Assembly: GCF_001956045.1 (NCBI RefSeq)
Contig: NZ_MRTH01000033.1
Span: 30,834 to 94,833 of the forward strand
Length of the DNA: 64,000 nucleotides
Source: Paenibacillus sp. FSL H7-0331
GTDB lineage: Bacteria > Bacillota > Bacilli > Paenibacillales > NBRC-103111
Direction: 5' to 3'
Each line of letters begins with the position of its first letter. Positions within the stretch are counted from its first letter, which is position 1. Shown here in pieces: positions 16,641 to 25,000 of the stretch. Below the pieces are notes generated by a model, which saw nothing but the letters and a program-made list of their open reading frames with translations, made no database searches and was not told the DNA's origin. The position numbers and the translations under genes were made by a program.

Positions 16641-19600
16641 CTACATGCCTTCTACTGTCGGGGTTTTGGCGACTCGGTTTTCATTTCTGTTCATAAACTG
16701 CGAGATTCCGACATTCATTTTATCGATAAGTTCATAAATCACGGGTACAACAATCAAGGTCAGTACGGTCGAAGTGATCAAACCGCCGATAACAACAACT
16801 GCCAAGCCTTTGGAAATCAGTGATCCATCGGAAACACCCAGCGCCAATGGCAGCAAAGTCATAACTGTAGCACCCGCGGTCATAATAATGGGACGAAGTC
16901 TTGTTAAGCCCGCTCTAACCAAAGCATCACGAACCGTTAATCCATCAGCGCGAAGCTGCTGTACCCGGTCGATCAGTACGATGGCATTGGTAACAACAAC
17001 CCCGATCAACATCAAAAATCCAATGAGTGATGTAATATTGATCGACTCGCCTGAAATCAGCAGCGCGATAAGTCCGCCGATCGCAGCCAGTGGTACCGAA
17101 AAGAGAATAACAAACGGCGCACTCGCGTTCCCAAAAGCAATAACCATGACGAGATAAACGAGACAAATCGCAGCGCCCATGGCAACCGCCATTTGACCAA
17201 AGCTTTCCTGAATATCGTCATTAACCCCTTGTGCCTGCGTACGAACACTTCCAGGGAGTTCTACTGTTTTCAAAGCTTCTGTAACTTTGGTGCTCACGCC
17301 ACCTTTGTCTTTACTTTCGATTTTGGCGGTGATTTTCACATATTGCTCCTGCGTTTCCCTAGTGATCGCTGCCGGTGCCTCTACCTGTTTGATTTTGGCT
17401 ACATCATTAAGAGCGACTACCGCACCGGTTGAGGTTGTCAGCTGTATGCGCCCCAGCTTTTCCATAGAATTTTTGAAATCATCATCTACCATGACCTTGG
17501 TTTCAAAGGTTACATCGTCGAATTTGATATCGCCCAGTGGTGCCTCTGCAAGCCACAATCGTACCGTGTCTGTAAGCTGTGCCGAGGATAACCCGTACAC
17601 ACGCGCCTTATTTTGGTCCACACTGACAACGACCTGCGTCTTCTTTTCACTCAGGCTGTCTTTAATTGTTGTCATCTCGGGGAATTCCCGCATCTTCTCT
17701 TTAACCAACTCGGCACCGGCTATCAATTGATTCAGGTCTTCGCCTTTCAGCAGGTAGGCAAAATCATCTCCAGAGCCCATGCTTGCTGCTAACAGAGCAC
17801 CTTCAATTTCCGATCCTTTAGGGGTCATCTCTATCATTTTGTTCTTAAACGTTTCAGCCATTTCCTTGGCATTGGAGGCCGCTGATACCGAAGCAATAAT
17901 ACTCGCTTTGTAAGGTGTTCGTTCTCCGCTCGTGTTCTGCTGATCATAACCAACCATCGATTCAAAATAGTCAAAGGCCGGTTGTCCAGCAGAATCCTTG
18001 GATTCCCGAAGCATCGCTTCGATTTCTTTAACCTTCAAATCCATCGATTCAAAGGAAGTATCCTGTGGCAGCTTCAACGTATACTGAACCTGCTTATTGG
18101 TTTCGCTATCCGGCATAAAGGCCATCGGAAGAAAAGGAACCGTTCCTCCTATCGAAATGATAAGCGCCAGTACTGCCGCCACAACCGTTTTCTTCGGATT
18201 ATCGAGCGACCAATTTAATATTTTCTTATAACTGCCACCCAGTTTACCGACCTGCTCTTCATCGTGATGCTTGATCTTATTACTTTTGAGCACCATCAAC
18301 TTGGCAAGCATCGGGATGACTGTCAATGCGATGATCAGTGAGGACATTAACGCCACAATCAAGGTAATGGCAAAGGGCCTGAATATATCCCCCAATACCC
18401 CGCCAACAAAGGTTATCGGTAAAAATACACCTGCGGTTGTAATCGTGGATGAGGTGATCGCCGAAGCTACCCGTGCAGTTGCCAGCTTAATAACGGATTC
18501 ATTCCGGTCGCTGACCCGCTGAAGCTCACTGTATATGTTCTCAATAACAACAATCGAATCATCGACAACCCGGCCAACGGCAATCGTTAAACCGCCGAGC
18601 GTCATAATATTGAGTGTAATATCCAGTGATGCCATTGCGCATAATGTAGTTAAGATCGACAAAGGAATTGACACCAATACGATCAAGGTCATACGCACAT
18701 TTCTCAGGAACAATAAGATCATGACGGAAGCCAGAACCGCCCCCATAATCCCTTCCTTCAGCATCCCGTTTATCGATTTTTTGACATCATTAGCTGCATT
18801 GTAAACAGGTGAAAATTGCAAATTCGGATATTCCTTTTTCCAGCCGGCGAACAATTTGTCAACATCATCGGCAAATTTGACCGTATTGGCATCTTTTCCT
18901 TTGAACAGCGTGAGGCCGATAGCCGGAGTGCTGTCCAACCGGGCAATATATTTGGATTCGGAAATGGCTTCAACCTTGGAAATATTTTTAAGCATGACCG
19001 TGTCGCCCTTGGGGGACGTAATTTTCATATTTTCCAAATTGTATATCGTGTTCAAATCACTTTCGATCCGAACCGATTGGGAGCTTCCGTTAAAATCGAC
19101 TTTACCTGCCGGGCTCGTCATGAGCGCAGTTTGTATACTTTGTGAAACAAGCGCAGGTGTCATGCCGTAATTGTTGATCGCGCTAATATTCAGCTTCAGC
19201 TTCAAGGTAGCTTCCTGCTGTCCAATTGAATCTACATGATCAATCCCATCCATGGCGCTTAAGGTAGGCTCGATAACATCCTTATAAATCCGGTTCAGCT
19301 CGTCATGGTTCATATTCTCGTTACCATTAATCGCAGCAAAGTATACCGGGAAGTCACTGCTTCCAAACTTGGAAACCTTCGGTTCACTTGCTCCTTTTGG
19401 CAGCACAATGTCCTTGATCGAGCTTTCGATATCACGTTTCGCATCGTCAGGCTTTCTGCCGTTCACTAGCTCAACCGTGATCGACGAAAAGTTATCATTC
19501 GAGCTGGAGGAAACTTTTTTCACACCCTCCACACCCACAACCCGCTTCTCGATAACCTTCGTTACATTATCCATAACGTCCTTAGGAGGAGCGGGATATA

Positions 19601-19754
19601 CCGTGCTAATAAATACGATCGGCAAGGAAATATCCGGCATACTTTCCTGTTTCAATGTGGATGCGGAGAATGTGCCTGCAAGGAGCAATATAAAGCTGAT
19701 AATAATAATTGCTGCCGCATTTTTCAAAGAAAAATCAGTAAATTTGTTCATCAT
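16641..19754 (-). CDS. RND multidrug/lipopeptide efflux pump (AcrB/SwrC type)
   Basis: A 1037-residue RND transporter with the duplicated topology: membrane helix at the start, large external loop, six helices, then the same again. The proton-relay region TIAVGRVVDDSIVVIENIY carries the paired aspartates near residue 400; the matching C-terminal region has GVVVTNAIVLIDRVQQL. Length is standard. Bacillus subtilis SwrC, which exports surfactin, is the best-known Gram-positive relative; the substrate here is unknown. The start may be the first or second of two consecutive ATGs after AAAGGAG. It lies 17 bp after the GbsR/MarR-like gene. Confidence 0.95.
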   Translation of the reverse strand: MMNKFTDFSLKNAAAIIIISFILLLAGTFSASTLKQESMPDISLPIVFISTVYPAPPKDVMDNVTKVIEKRVVGVEGVKKVSSSSNDNFSSITVELVNGRKPDDAKRDIESSIKDIVLPKGASEPKVSKFGSSDFPVYFAAINGNENMNHDELNRIYKDVIEPTLSAMDGIDHVDSIGQQEATLKLKLNISAINNYGMTPALVSQSIQTALMTSPAGKVDFNGSSQSVRIESDLNTIYNLENMKITSPKGDTVMLKNISKVEAISESKYIARLDSTPAIGLTLFKGKDANTVKFADDVDKLFAGWKKEYPNLQFSPVYNAANDVKKSINGMLKEGIMGAVLASVMILLFLRNVRMTLIVLVSIPLSILTTLCAMASLDITLNIMTLGGLTIAVGRVVDDSIVVIENIYSELQRVSDRNESVIKLATARVASAITSSTITTAGVFLPITFVGGVLGDIFRPFAITLIVALMSSLIIALTVIPMLAKLMVLKSNKIKHHDEEQVGKLGGSYKKILNWSLDNPKKTVVAAVLALIISIGGTVPFLPMAFMPDSETNKQVQYTLKLPQDTSFESMDLKVKEIEAMLRESKDSAGQPAFDYFESMVGYDQQNTSGERTPYKASIIASVSAASNAKEMAETFKNKMIEMTPKGSEIEGALLAASMGSGDDFAYLLKGEDLNQLIAGAELVKEKMREFPEMTTIKDSLSEKKTQVVVSVDQNKARVYGLSSAQLTDTVRLWLAEAPLGDIKFDDVTFETKVMVDDDFKNSMEKLGRIQLTTSTGAVVALNDVAKIKQVEAPAAITRETQEQYVKITAKIESKDKGGVSTKVTEALKTVELPGSVRTQAQGVNDDIQESFGQMAVAMGAAICLVYLVMVIAFGNASAPFVILFSVPLAAIGGLIALLISGESINITSLIGFLMLIGVVVTNAIVLIDRVQQLRADGLTVRDALVRAGLTRLRPIIMTAGATVMTLLPLALGVSDGSLISKGLAVVVIGGLITSTVLTLIVVPVIYELIDKMNVGISQFMNRNENRVAKTPTVEGM

Positions 19755-19771
19755 TTTACTCCTTTATCAAA

Positions 19772-20305
19772 TTACAATAATTGCTTTTTGAGCAGCCATT
19801 CCTCGTTGAAGCCTTTCATTCTGGACATGTAAATGTCACAAAACAATGAAATTTCGCTGAATCTTTGTTCGACAACGCGACACGTCTCCTGATCCGCAGA
19901 ATCCAGACCTTTTTGTTCCGGTAAAGCGAGCAAATTCCGATTCAGCGTTTGTTGAACGGATTTGATCTTCTCTTTGTATGTTTCGAAAACATGGATTTCA
20001 AAATCATCCGTTATGTAATAGTAATCCTTTCTGTCATTCTGAACCGGAACCTTATTGCACAAATGCCGCGATACCATATTCCGGATTTGAACGCTGATCG
20101 CGGCCTTTGACACAGATAATGCCTCAGCCATCTGCTGCAAGCATAAGGGCTCTGCCGAAAACAGAAGCAGTGTGAAGAGCCTGCCAACAAGCGGACTGAA
20201 GCCTTCTTTTTCCAGGTGCATGGACATAAAATGACTCGTGCTTAACTTCATTTCGTCGAGAGTCTGTAACATCGTATTGCTGGTGGCCCCTTCCTTCAAG
20301 TACAT
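19772..20305 (-). CDS. GbsR/MarR-family transcriptional regulator
   Basis: A 177-residue winged-helix regulator. The recognition region LCLQQMAEALSVSKAAISVQI (about 75-95) has the GbsR/MarR pattern, followed by the wing with VPVQNDRKDYYYIT. It is first in the efflux operon and a perfect 10-bp inverted repeat lies 12 bp upstream of its start, so autoregulation is likely. The start at 20305 lacks a clear ribosome-binding site; the ATG at 20272 is a shorter alternative, with AGGAAGGGG upstream at a rather long distance. Confidence 0.88.
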   Translation of the reverse strand: MYLKEGATSNTMLQTLDEMKLSTSHFMSMHLEKEGFSPLVGRLFTLLLFSAEPLCLQQMAEALSVSKAAISVQIRNMVSRHLCNKVPVQNDRKDYYYITDDFEIHVFETYKEKIKSVQQTLNRNLLALPEQKGLDSADQETCRVVEQRFSEISLFCDIYMSRMKGFNEEWLLKKQLL

Positions 20306-20317
20306 GTAAGTTCATTC

Positions 20318-20345
20318 GTAACTTTAAGAATGATATTAAAGTTAC
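20318..20345. promoter_or_regulatory. Palindromic operator upstream of the GbsR/MarR gene
   Basis: Perfect inverted repeat GTAACTTTAA, 8-base spacer, TTAAAGTTAC, ending 12 bp before the regulator start. Position and symmetry fit an autoregulatory site for the winged-helix dimer. Confidence 0.75.
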
Positions 20346-20350
20346 AATCA

Positions 20351-20369
20351 CATTATGACTGACTGGTCA
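20351..20369 (-). promoter_or_regulatory. TetR-type operator, copy 1
   Basis: CATTATGACTGACTGGTCA; its core TGAC-N6-GTCA is an imperfect dyad. The same 19 bases occur in reverse orientation at 20447-20465 near the tetR-type gene. It lies just upstream of the efflux operon. Confidence 0.75.
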
Positions 20370-20446
20370 TTATGGAAGTATAATAATGGATATACAGCTT
20401 TAAATCAACCTTTTTTTATTTTATTTCGTTACTTAAACAGATTTTG

Positions 20447-20465
20447 TGACCAGTCAGTCATAATG
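20447..20465 (+). promoter_or_regulatory. TetR-type operator, copy 2
   Basis: TGACCAGTCAGTCATAATG, the exact reverse complement of the site at 20351-20369. It abuts the -35 box of the divergent TetR gene, so binding would block that promoter. Confidence 0.78.
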
Positions 20466-20494
20466 TTGACATGAATATGTTCGACGTATACAAT
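20466..20494 (+). promoter_or_regulatory. Sigma-A promoter of the TetR-type gene
   Basis: TTGACA (20466-20471), 17-base spacer, TACAAT (20489-20494). An in-frame ATG at 20471 falls inside the -35 box, so translation must start further down, supporting ATG 20546. Confidence 0.85.
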
Positions 20495-20545
20495 GGCTGT
20501 ATACATGTGATGTACCAAGTTTGGAAACAAGGAGTGTCGAACAGA

Positions 20546-21424
20546 ATGAATGACAAAAAAACACAAATTGTTCAGGCTGCAATCAAGCTGTTCGGAGAAC
20601 GTGACTACCATACAACATCCGTTCAAGATATTGTCAGTCTTGCCGGAGTATCCAAGGGAGCTTTTTATTTACATTTCCATTCCAAAGAGGAATTGCTCGT
20701 TCATATTTTCAATCATTATATGGAATCGTACCGCTCATATCTGGAGGAGATTCTTCAGGACCCCTCGTTAAGCGCTCGGGAAAGACTATTTAAATCCATT
20801 GAATATCAATGCGAAGCCTTCATCAAAGATAAAGATTTTATTGCGATGCAGCTAAAAGGGATCACCTTTTTAAATAAAGCTCTACAGGATTTAATGATTG
20901 ATCACAGCAACCAAAACGTTATATGGTTTGATCAGCGTATCATTGAGCTCTATGGATCCGAAATCAGACCGCATTCATTTGATTGCGCCAACTTATTTAA
21001 CGGGATGATCAAGGAGTTTTTTTTCTGCCATATCGTTTTCGGACATCCTATTGAAGGCGGACAGCTAGCCGAATATTTAATGAACCGTCTGGACGATGTT
21101 ATTTATGGGATTCTGAGTAAACCCACCGTTCCCATTCTTTCCAAAGCTGTTATTTTGTCTGATCGCAGTTCAGAAACAACTCGCGAAAGCTTGATTGAGA
21201 GAGCGCTTACAACGAAGGGTTGGATTGAATCGCATGTCGAAGCCCCTATGGTTATGTGCACCATGCTTCAGTCGCTGGATGTAATCGTTCAAGAGGCCAC
21301 TAAAGAAGATCCCAACGATATCATTATCAAGGGAATGGTTAATTACCTGATTTCCTTGGCAGAGGGGGATTCGGATATTATCGCCGTATTCAACAAATCA
21401 TTCGGTTGTGCCCGTATTTGCTAA
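20546..21424 (+). CDS. TetR/AcrR-family transcriptional regulator
   Basis: A 292-residue regulator when started at ATG 20546, which follows AAGGAG and lies downstream of the promoter. The N-terminal helix-turn-helix is standard: IVQAAIKLFGERDYHTTSVQDI, then VSKGAFYLHFHSKEELL. The C-terminal ligand domain is longer than the usual 190-200 residues; the extra part (from about residue 205) may be a dimerisation or second sensor segment. It faces the RND operon, and two inverted copies of a 19-bp operator lie between, which suggests control of both promoters and a role in sensing the pump substrate. Confidence 0.92.
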   Translation: MNDKKTQIVQAAIKLFGERDYHTTSVQDIVSLAGVSKGAFYLHFHSKEELLVHIFNHYMESYRSYLEEILQDPSLSARERLFKSIEYQCEAFIKDKDFIAMQLKGITFLNKALQDLMIDHSNQNVIWFDQRIIELYGSEIRPHSFDCANLFNGMIKEFFFCHIVFGHPIEGGQLAEYLMNRLDDVIYGILSKPTVPILSKAVILSDRSSETTRESLIERALTTKGWIESHVEAPMVMCTMLQSLDVIVQEATKEDPNDIIIKGMVNYLISLAEGDSDIIAVFNKSFGCARIC

Positions 21425-21431
21425 TTTACCG

Positions 21432-21466
21432 AGAAAAAAAGGCTAACCTGAGTTTCCGGTTAACCT
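21432..21466 (-). terminator. Terminator behind the deacetylase gene
   Basis: AGGTTAACC pairs with GGTTAGCCT followed by TTTTTTTCTC on the minus strand. It lies 35 bp after the deacetylase stop and may also act on the converging TetR transcript. Confidence 0.82.
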
Positions 21467-21500
21467 GATTGAGTGAACCATTCATTCACAAAGTATGTGT

Positions 21501-22292
21501 TTAGCGGTACTGCTTCAACTGCATTTGATCGAGACTTTTGAATTCATATCCCTGACCGCGGGCATCGTCAATAATTTTGCCCATAGCCTCTGCATTATCC
21601 TGAGAAACGGAATGAAGCAGAATGACAGCACCAGGATGAAGCTGTGCCATCACTTGTTGATAGGCATAGTTCCAGCCGTGCTGCTTTTTTGTATCCCAAT
21701 CCCTGTACGCCACGGACCAGAAGACACTGGTATAGCCCAAATTTTGACTGACCCCGAGCATCTGATCACTAAAGATTCCCCTTGGCGGCCGCAAATACCG
21801 CACTTCGCTTTGTGGGGTCAGTTGGGTTATTTCCACTTTGACTTTGTCCAGCTCATCCTTCATACGGCCCGCAGATATACTGCTCATATCCGGATGACTC
21901 CAGGAATGGTTGCCAATGATGTGCCCCTCTTCAGCCATTCGCTTGACCAGCTCCGGTTGGTCCTTCACATAATGCCCGGTCACAAAGAAGGCCGCGGGCA
22001 CCTTCTTATCCTTTAATACGTTCAGCAATTGAGCTGTATATCCGTTTTCATACCCGTTATCAAAGGTTAAATAAAGTTCCTTTTTCTCTGTATCCCCCAA
22101 AAAAATAGCTCCGTGCTTTTGAAGAATGCCCATAAAGCCCTCTTCCGCGATTGAAGGAAGCTTTCCATCCTTGCTTTTTTTAAAGCCAAAATGATAAGGA
22201 CGATTATCGTCCTGAGCCCACACCTGACCAGAGAGCTGTACAACGCTAACCATTACCATTAAAAACACCACGGCCTGTATGGCACGTCTCAT
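21501..22292 (-). CDS. pdaA: Polysaccharide deacetylase PdaA (spore cortex delta-lactam)
   Basis: A 263-residue exported NodB-domain enzyme. Start at ATG 22292 gives a proper signal peptide (RRAIQAVVFLMVMVSVVQL, cleavage after VWA) with GAGGG 7 bases upstream; the longer frame has no signal. Motifs: LTFDNGYENGYT (the Asn replaces the second Asp typical of chitin deacetylases, as in PdaA), HSWSHPD (metal His pair), RPPRG, and LLHSVS near the end. PdaA removes the acetyl group from N-acetylmuramic acid on the way to muramic delta-lactam in the spore cortex, which supports a spore-forming host. Monocistronic. Confidence 0.92.
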   Translation of the reverse strand: MRRAIQAVVFLMVMVSVVQLSGQVWAQDDNRPYHFGFKKSKDGKLPSIAEEGFMGILQKHGAIFLGDTEKKELYLTFDNGYENGYTAQLLNVLKDKKVPAAFFVTGHYVKDQPELVKRMAEEGHIIGNHSWSHPDMSSISAGRMKDELDKVKVEITQLTPQSEVRYLRPPRGIFSDQMLGVSQNLGYTSVFWSVAYRDWDTKKQHGWNYAYQQVMAQLHPGAVILLHSVSQDNAEAMGKIIDDARGQGYEFKSLDQMQLKQYR

Positions 22293-22418
22293 CCATGCAC
22301 CCTCTTTTCTGAATTGACATCCTTCATGTCTCATAGCTGCCTAAAGGTAGTATTGCTCAGGATGAAATGAATCATCCGCTTAGCGAAAGAAAAGAAAGCT
22401 TGTAATCGTTGATAATGA

Positions 22419-24338
22419 TCACGATTTCGCTCGAATTTCACTTGCAATTTGTTCCGCAATCTCTGCTATGCCCATCGATCCGATATCGCCTTCTTCACGT
22501 TTGCGGACCGCCACTTTATTCATTGACCGCTCGTTCTCGCCGACTACAAGCATGTAGGGAACCTTTTCAAGCTGTGCCTCACGGATTTTATAGCCAAGCT
22601 TTTCGCTTCGTATATCTACTTCTACACGAATACCTGCAGCTTCCAGTGCTTGCTTCACCTGCAGTGCATAGTCGATGTAGACATCGGACACAGGTAATAT
22701 TTTCGCTTGAACCGGAGCAAGCCAAACCGGGAACGCACCGCTGTAATGCTCTGTTAAAATACCGATGAAGCGATCTATGGACCCGTAGGCTGCACGGTGA
22801 ATGACAACAGGACGGTGCTTCTGATTATCTTCGCCGATGTAGGAAAGATCAAATTTCTCAGGCATTTGAAAATCAAGCTGGATCGACGCACACTGCCAGC
22901 TGCGTTTAAGCGCGTCCAGAATGTGGAAGTCAATTTTCGGTCCGTAAAAGGCCCCGTCACCTTCATTCATTCGATAGGCAATACCACTCTGATCCAATAC
23001 ATGCTGAAGAGATGCTTCTGCCAGATCCCACAACTCCGCCGATCCCATCGAATCCTCAGGACGTGTAGACAGCTCGATTGTATACTCAAAGCCAAACACC
23101 TGGTAAATTTGATCGATAAAAGCAATTACGCGTCCAATCTCCTCCTCAACCTGGTCCGGTCTTACAAAAATATGTGCATCATCCTGGCAAAACGTACGCA
23201 CACGCATCATCCCGTTCAAGGCACCCGAAAATTCATGGCGGTGAACCTGACCGAATTCGGCAAGTCGTATCGGAAGCTCCCGATAGGAATGCAGTGTATT
23301 TTTAAAGATCAGCATGTGTCCCGGACAATTCATCGGTTTGAGGGCATAATGCGTATCGTCAACTTCAGTAAAATACATATTATCCTTGTAATGATCCCAA
23401 TGCCCGGATTGCTCCCACATCCGTCGGTTCATCATGAGTGGAGTACGGACCTCCTGGTAATCCTGCTGCACCTGTACCTCGCGCGAAAAGTTCTCCAGCT
23501 CTGTACGTATCGACATGCCTTTGGGCAAGTAAAATGGCATTCCCGGCGCTTCCTCTGAGAACATAAACAATCCCAGTTCTTTGCCAAGCTTACGATGATC
23601 GCGTTTCTTCGCTTCCTCCAAGATGAACAAATGCTCCTCTAGCTGCTGTTTTTTGGGGAAGGCAGTTCCGTATATACGCTGCAGCATTTTATTGTTGGAA
23701 TCACCTCGCCAATAGGCACCTGCTACACTCAGCAGCTTGAATGCCTGAATACGGCCTGTAGACGGGAGGTGGGGTCCACGACATAGATCGTAAAATTCAC
23801 CTTGATCATAAATTGTGATGACAGAGGCTTCCGGCAAATCATGAATAAGCTCCAGCTTAAGTGGCTCCTCCTGCCGCTCAAATATCCGAATGGCCTCAAC
23901 ACGGTCTACCTCTCGTCTGACAATCGGCAGGTTCTCCGCAATTATGTTCTCCATCACCTGCTCAATTGCAGCAAGATCCTCACTGGATAAAGGTTTTTCA
24001 ATGTCGATATCGTAATAAAAGCCATCCTCAATGACCGGGCCAATGCCGAGCTTTACTGACTTTTCGCCATATATGCGCTTAAGCGCTTGCGCCATCACAT
24101 GCGCCGTACTGTGGCGGTATACCTTCAATCCTTCCTTGCTATCGAGTGTGATGATTGCTATATCGCAGTCCTGCTCAATAGACCGATTCAAATCAACCAT
24201 TTCGCCATTGATTGTACCAGCCACCGCAAGTTTCCTTAGCCCCGGACTAATTGACCCTGCTATCTGCTCAATTGTTGTACCGTAACCATACTCCCTTACA
24301 GCTCCGTCGGGCAGCTTCACTTTCACTTGATTTGCCAT
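22419..24338 (-). CDS. thrS: Threonyl-tRNA synthetase
   Basis: A 639-residue class II synthetase. It starts MANQVKVKLPDGAVREYG (TGS domain), then the editing/SAD domain with HSTAHVMAQALKRIYG (zinc-like HxxxH) and YDLCRGPHLPSTG, then the catalytic core with MNCPGHMLIF, RLAEFGQVHRHEFSGAL (motif 2) and a C-terminal anticodon-binding domain (LGYKIREAQLEKVPYMLVVG). The GGAGG site before ATG 24338 decides the start; a longer open frame upstream only runs through the T-box leader and is not coding. Two T-boxes upstream mean it is induced by uncharged threonyl tRNA. Confidence 0.97.
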   Translation of the reverse strand: MANQVKVKLPDGAVREYGYGTTIEQIAGSISPGLRKLAVAGTINGEMVDLNRSIEQDCDIAIITLDSKEGLKVYRHSTAHVMAQALKRIYGEKSVKLGIGPVIEDGFYYDIDIEKPLSSEDLAAIEQVMENIIAENLPIVRREVDRVEAIRIFERQEEPLKLELIHDLPEASVITIYDQGEFYDLCRGPHLPSTGRIQAFKLLSVAGAYWRGDSNNKMLQRIYGTAFPKKQQLEEHLFILEEAKKRDHRKLGKELGLFMFSEEAPGMPFYLPKGMSIRTELENFSREVQVQQDYQEVRTPLMMNRRMWEQSGHWDHYKDNMYFTEVDDTHYALKPMNCPGHMLIFKNTLHSYRELPIRLAEFGQVHRHEFSGALNGMMRVRTFCQDDAHIFVRPDQVEEEIGRVIAFIDQIYQVFGFEYTIELSTRPEDSMGSAELWDLAEASLQHVLDQSGIAYRMNEGDGAFYGPKIDFHILDALKRSWQCASIQLDFQMPEKFDLSYIGEDNQKHRPVVIHRAAYGSIDRFIGILTEHYSGAFPVWLAPVQAKILPVSDVYIDYALQVKQALEAAGIRVEVDIRSEKLGYKIREAQLEKVPYMLVVGENERSMNKVAVRKREEGDIGSMGIAEIAEQIASEIRAKS

Positions 24339-24373
24339 GTTAACTCCTCCATTATGATCATTTTTGTAAACAC

Positions 24374-24620
24374 AAAGAGCACACCCGTCTCCGCAAAGGG
24401 ACGAATGTGCTCGTGGTTCCACCCTGATTATAACCTGCTGATAATAGCAGATCCTCATTGGTTTCTGTAACGGGAATTCCCGGCGAAATTTACTCTCATG
24501 AGCAAGCATGATTTCCATATCGCAGCTGCAAGGGGGTAAATTACTTATTTCCACAGAAGGGGCTTTCAGCCGGTGACCCCTCTTTCTGTTCAGCTTCCAT
24601 AAGTGTTCATGTCCTTGGTT
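24374..24620 (-). promoter_or_regulatory. thrS: T-box riboswitch, promoter-distal copy adjacent to thrS
   Basis: The minus strand carries AGGGTGGAACCACG (T-box, 24412-24425) followed by a terminator, GAGCACATTCGTCCC paired with GGGACGGGTGTGCTC-like sequence (24374-24411). Stem I region with GGCTGAAAGCC lies near 24560-24580. Uncharged cognate tRNA pairs with TGGN and prevents termination. I could not fix the specifier codon by eye; threonine is inferred from the gene. Confidence 0.93.
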
Positions 24621-24655
24621 ATTGCTTTTAAAGGTTATTTGGTTATTAAAAAAAC

Positions 24656-24905
24656 AAAAAGAGCACACTCGTCTCCGAAAAGGGACGAATGTGCTCGTGG
24701 TTCCACCCTGATTATAACCTGCTGATAATAGCAGATCCTCTGGTTTCTGTAACGGGAATTCCCGGCGAAGTTTACTCTCATGTGCAAGCATGATTTCCAT
24801 ATCGCAGCTGCAAGGGGGTAAATCACTTATCTCCACAGAAGGGGCTTTCAGCCGGTGACCCCTCTTTCTGTTCAGTATCCCTAAGTGTTCATGTCCTTGG
24901 TTATT
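24656..24905 (-). promoter_or_regulatory. thrS: T-box riboswitch, first copy in tandem
   Basis: Nearly exact repeat of the adjacent T-box, offset by about 283 bp: T-box at 24696-24709, terminator 24656-24695 ending in TTTTTG, and the same stem I sequence. Being first transcribed, it must be read through before the second copy is reached, so full induction needs two tRNA-dependent antitermination events. Confidence 0.93.
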
Positions 24906-24927
24906 GCCTTGCTTTTATTTGTTAATT

Positions 24928-24956
24928 AGAATAACGAATGGAGATTATTTTGTCAA
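24928..24956 (-). promoter_or_regulatory. thrS: Sigma-A promoter of thrS
   Basis: On the minus strand TTGACA (24956-24951), 17-base spacer, TATTCT (24933-24928), about 20 bp before the first T-box. Confidence 0.85.
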
Positions 24957-25000
24957 GGGGTATTGTTCGTGGGTAAAATCAATACCTCAAAGTAATGAAC

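Noticed and set aside
20471..20545. Upstream ATG start of the TetR-type gene
   Set aside because: It lies inside the -35 box of a consensus promoter, so it cannot be in the transcript from that promoter.
24339..24836. N-terminal extension of thrS to 805 residues
   Set aside because: The extra frame runs through both T-box elements and repeats its own sequence because the elements are duplicated. ThrS homologues begin near 24338, where a GGAGG site stands.
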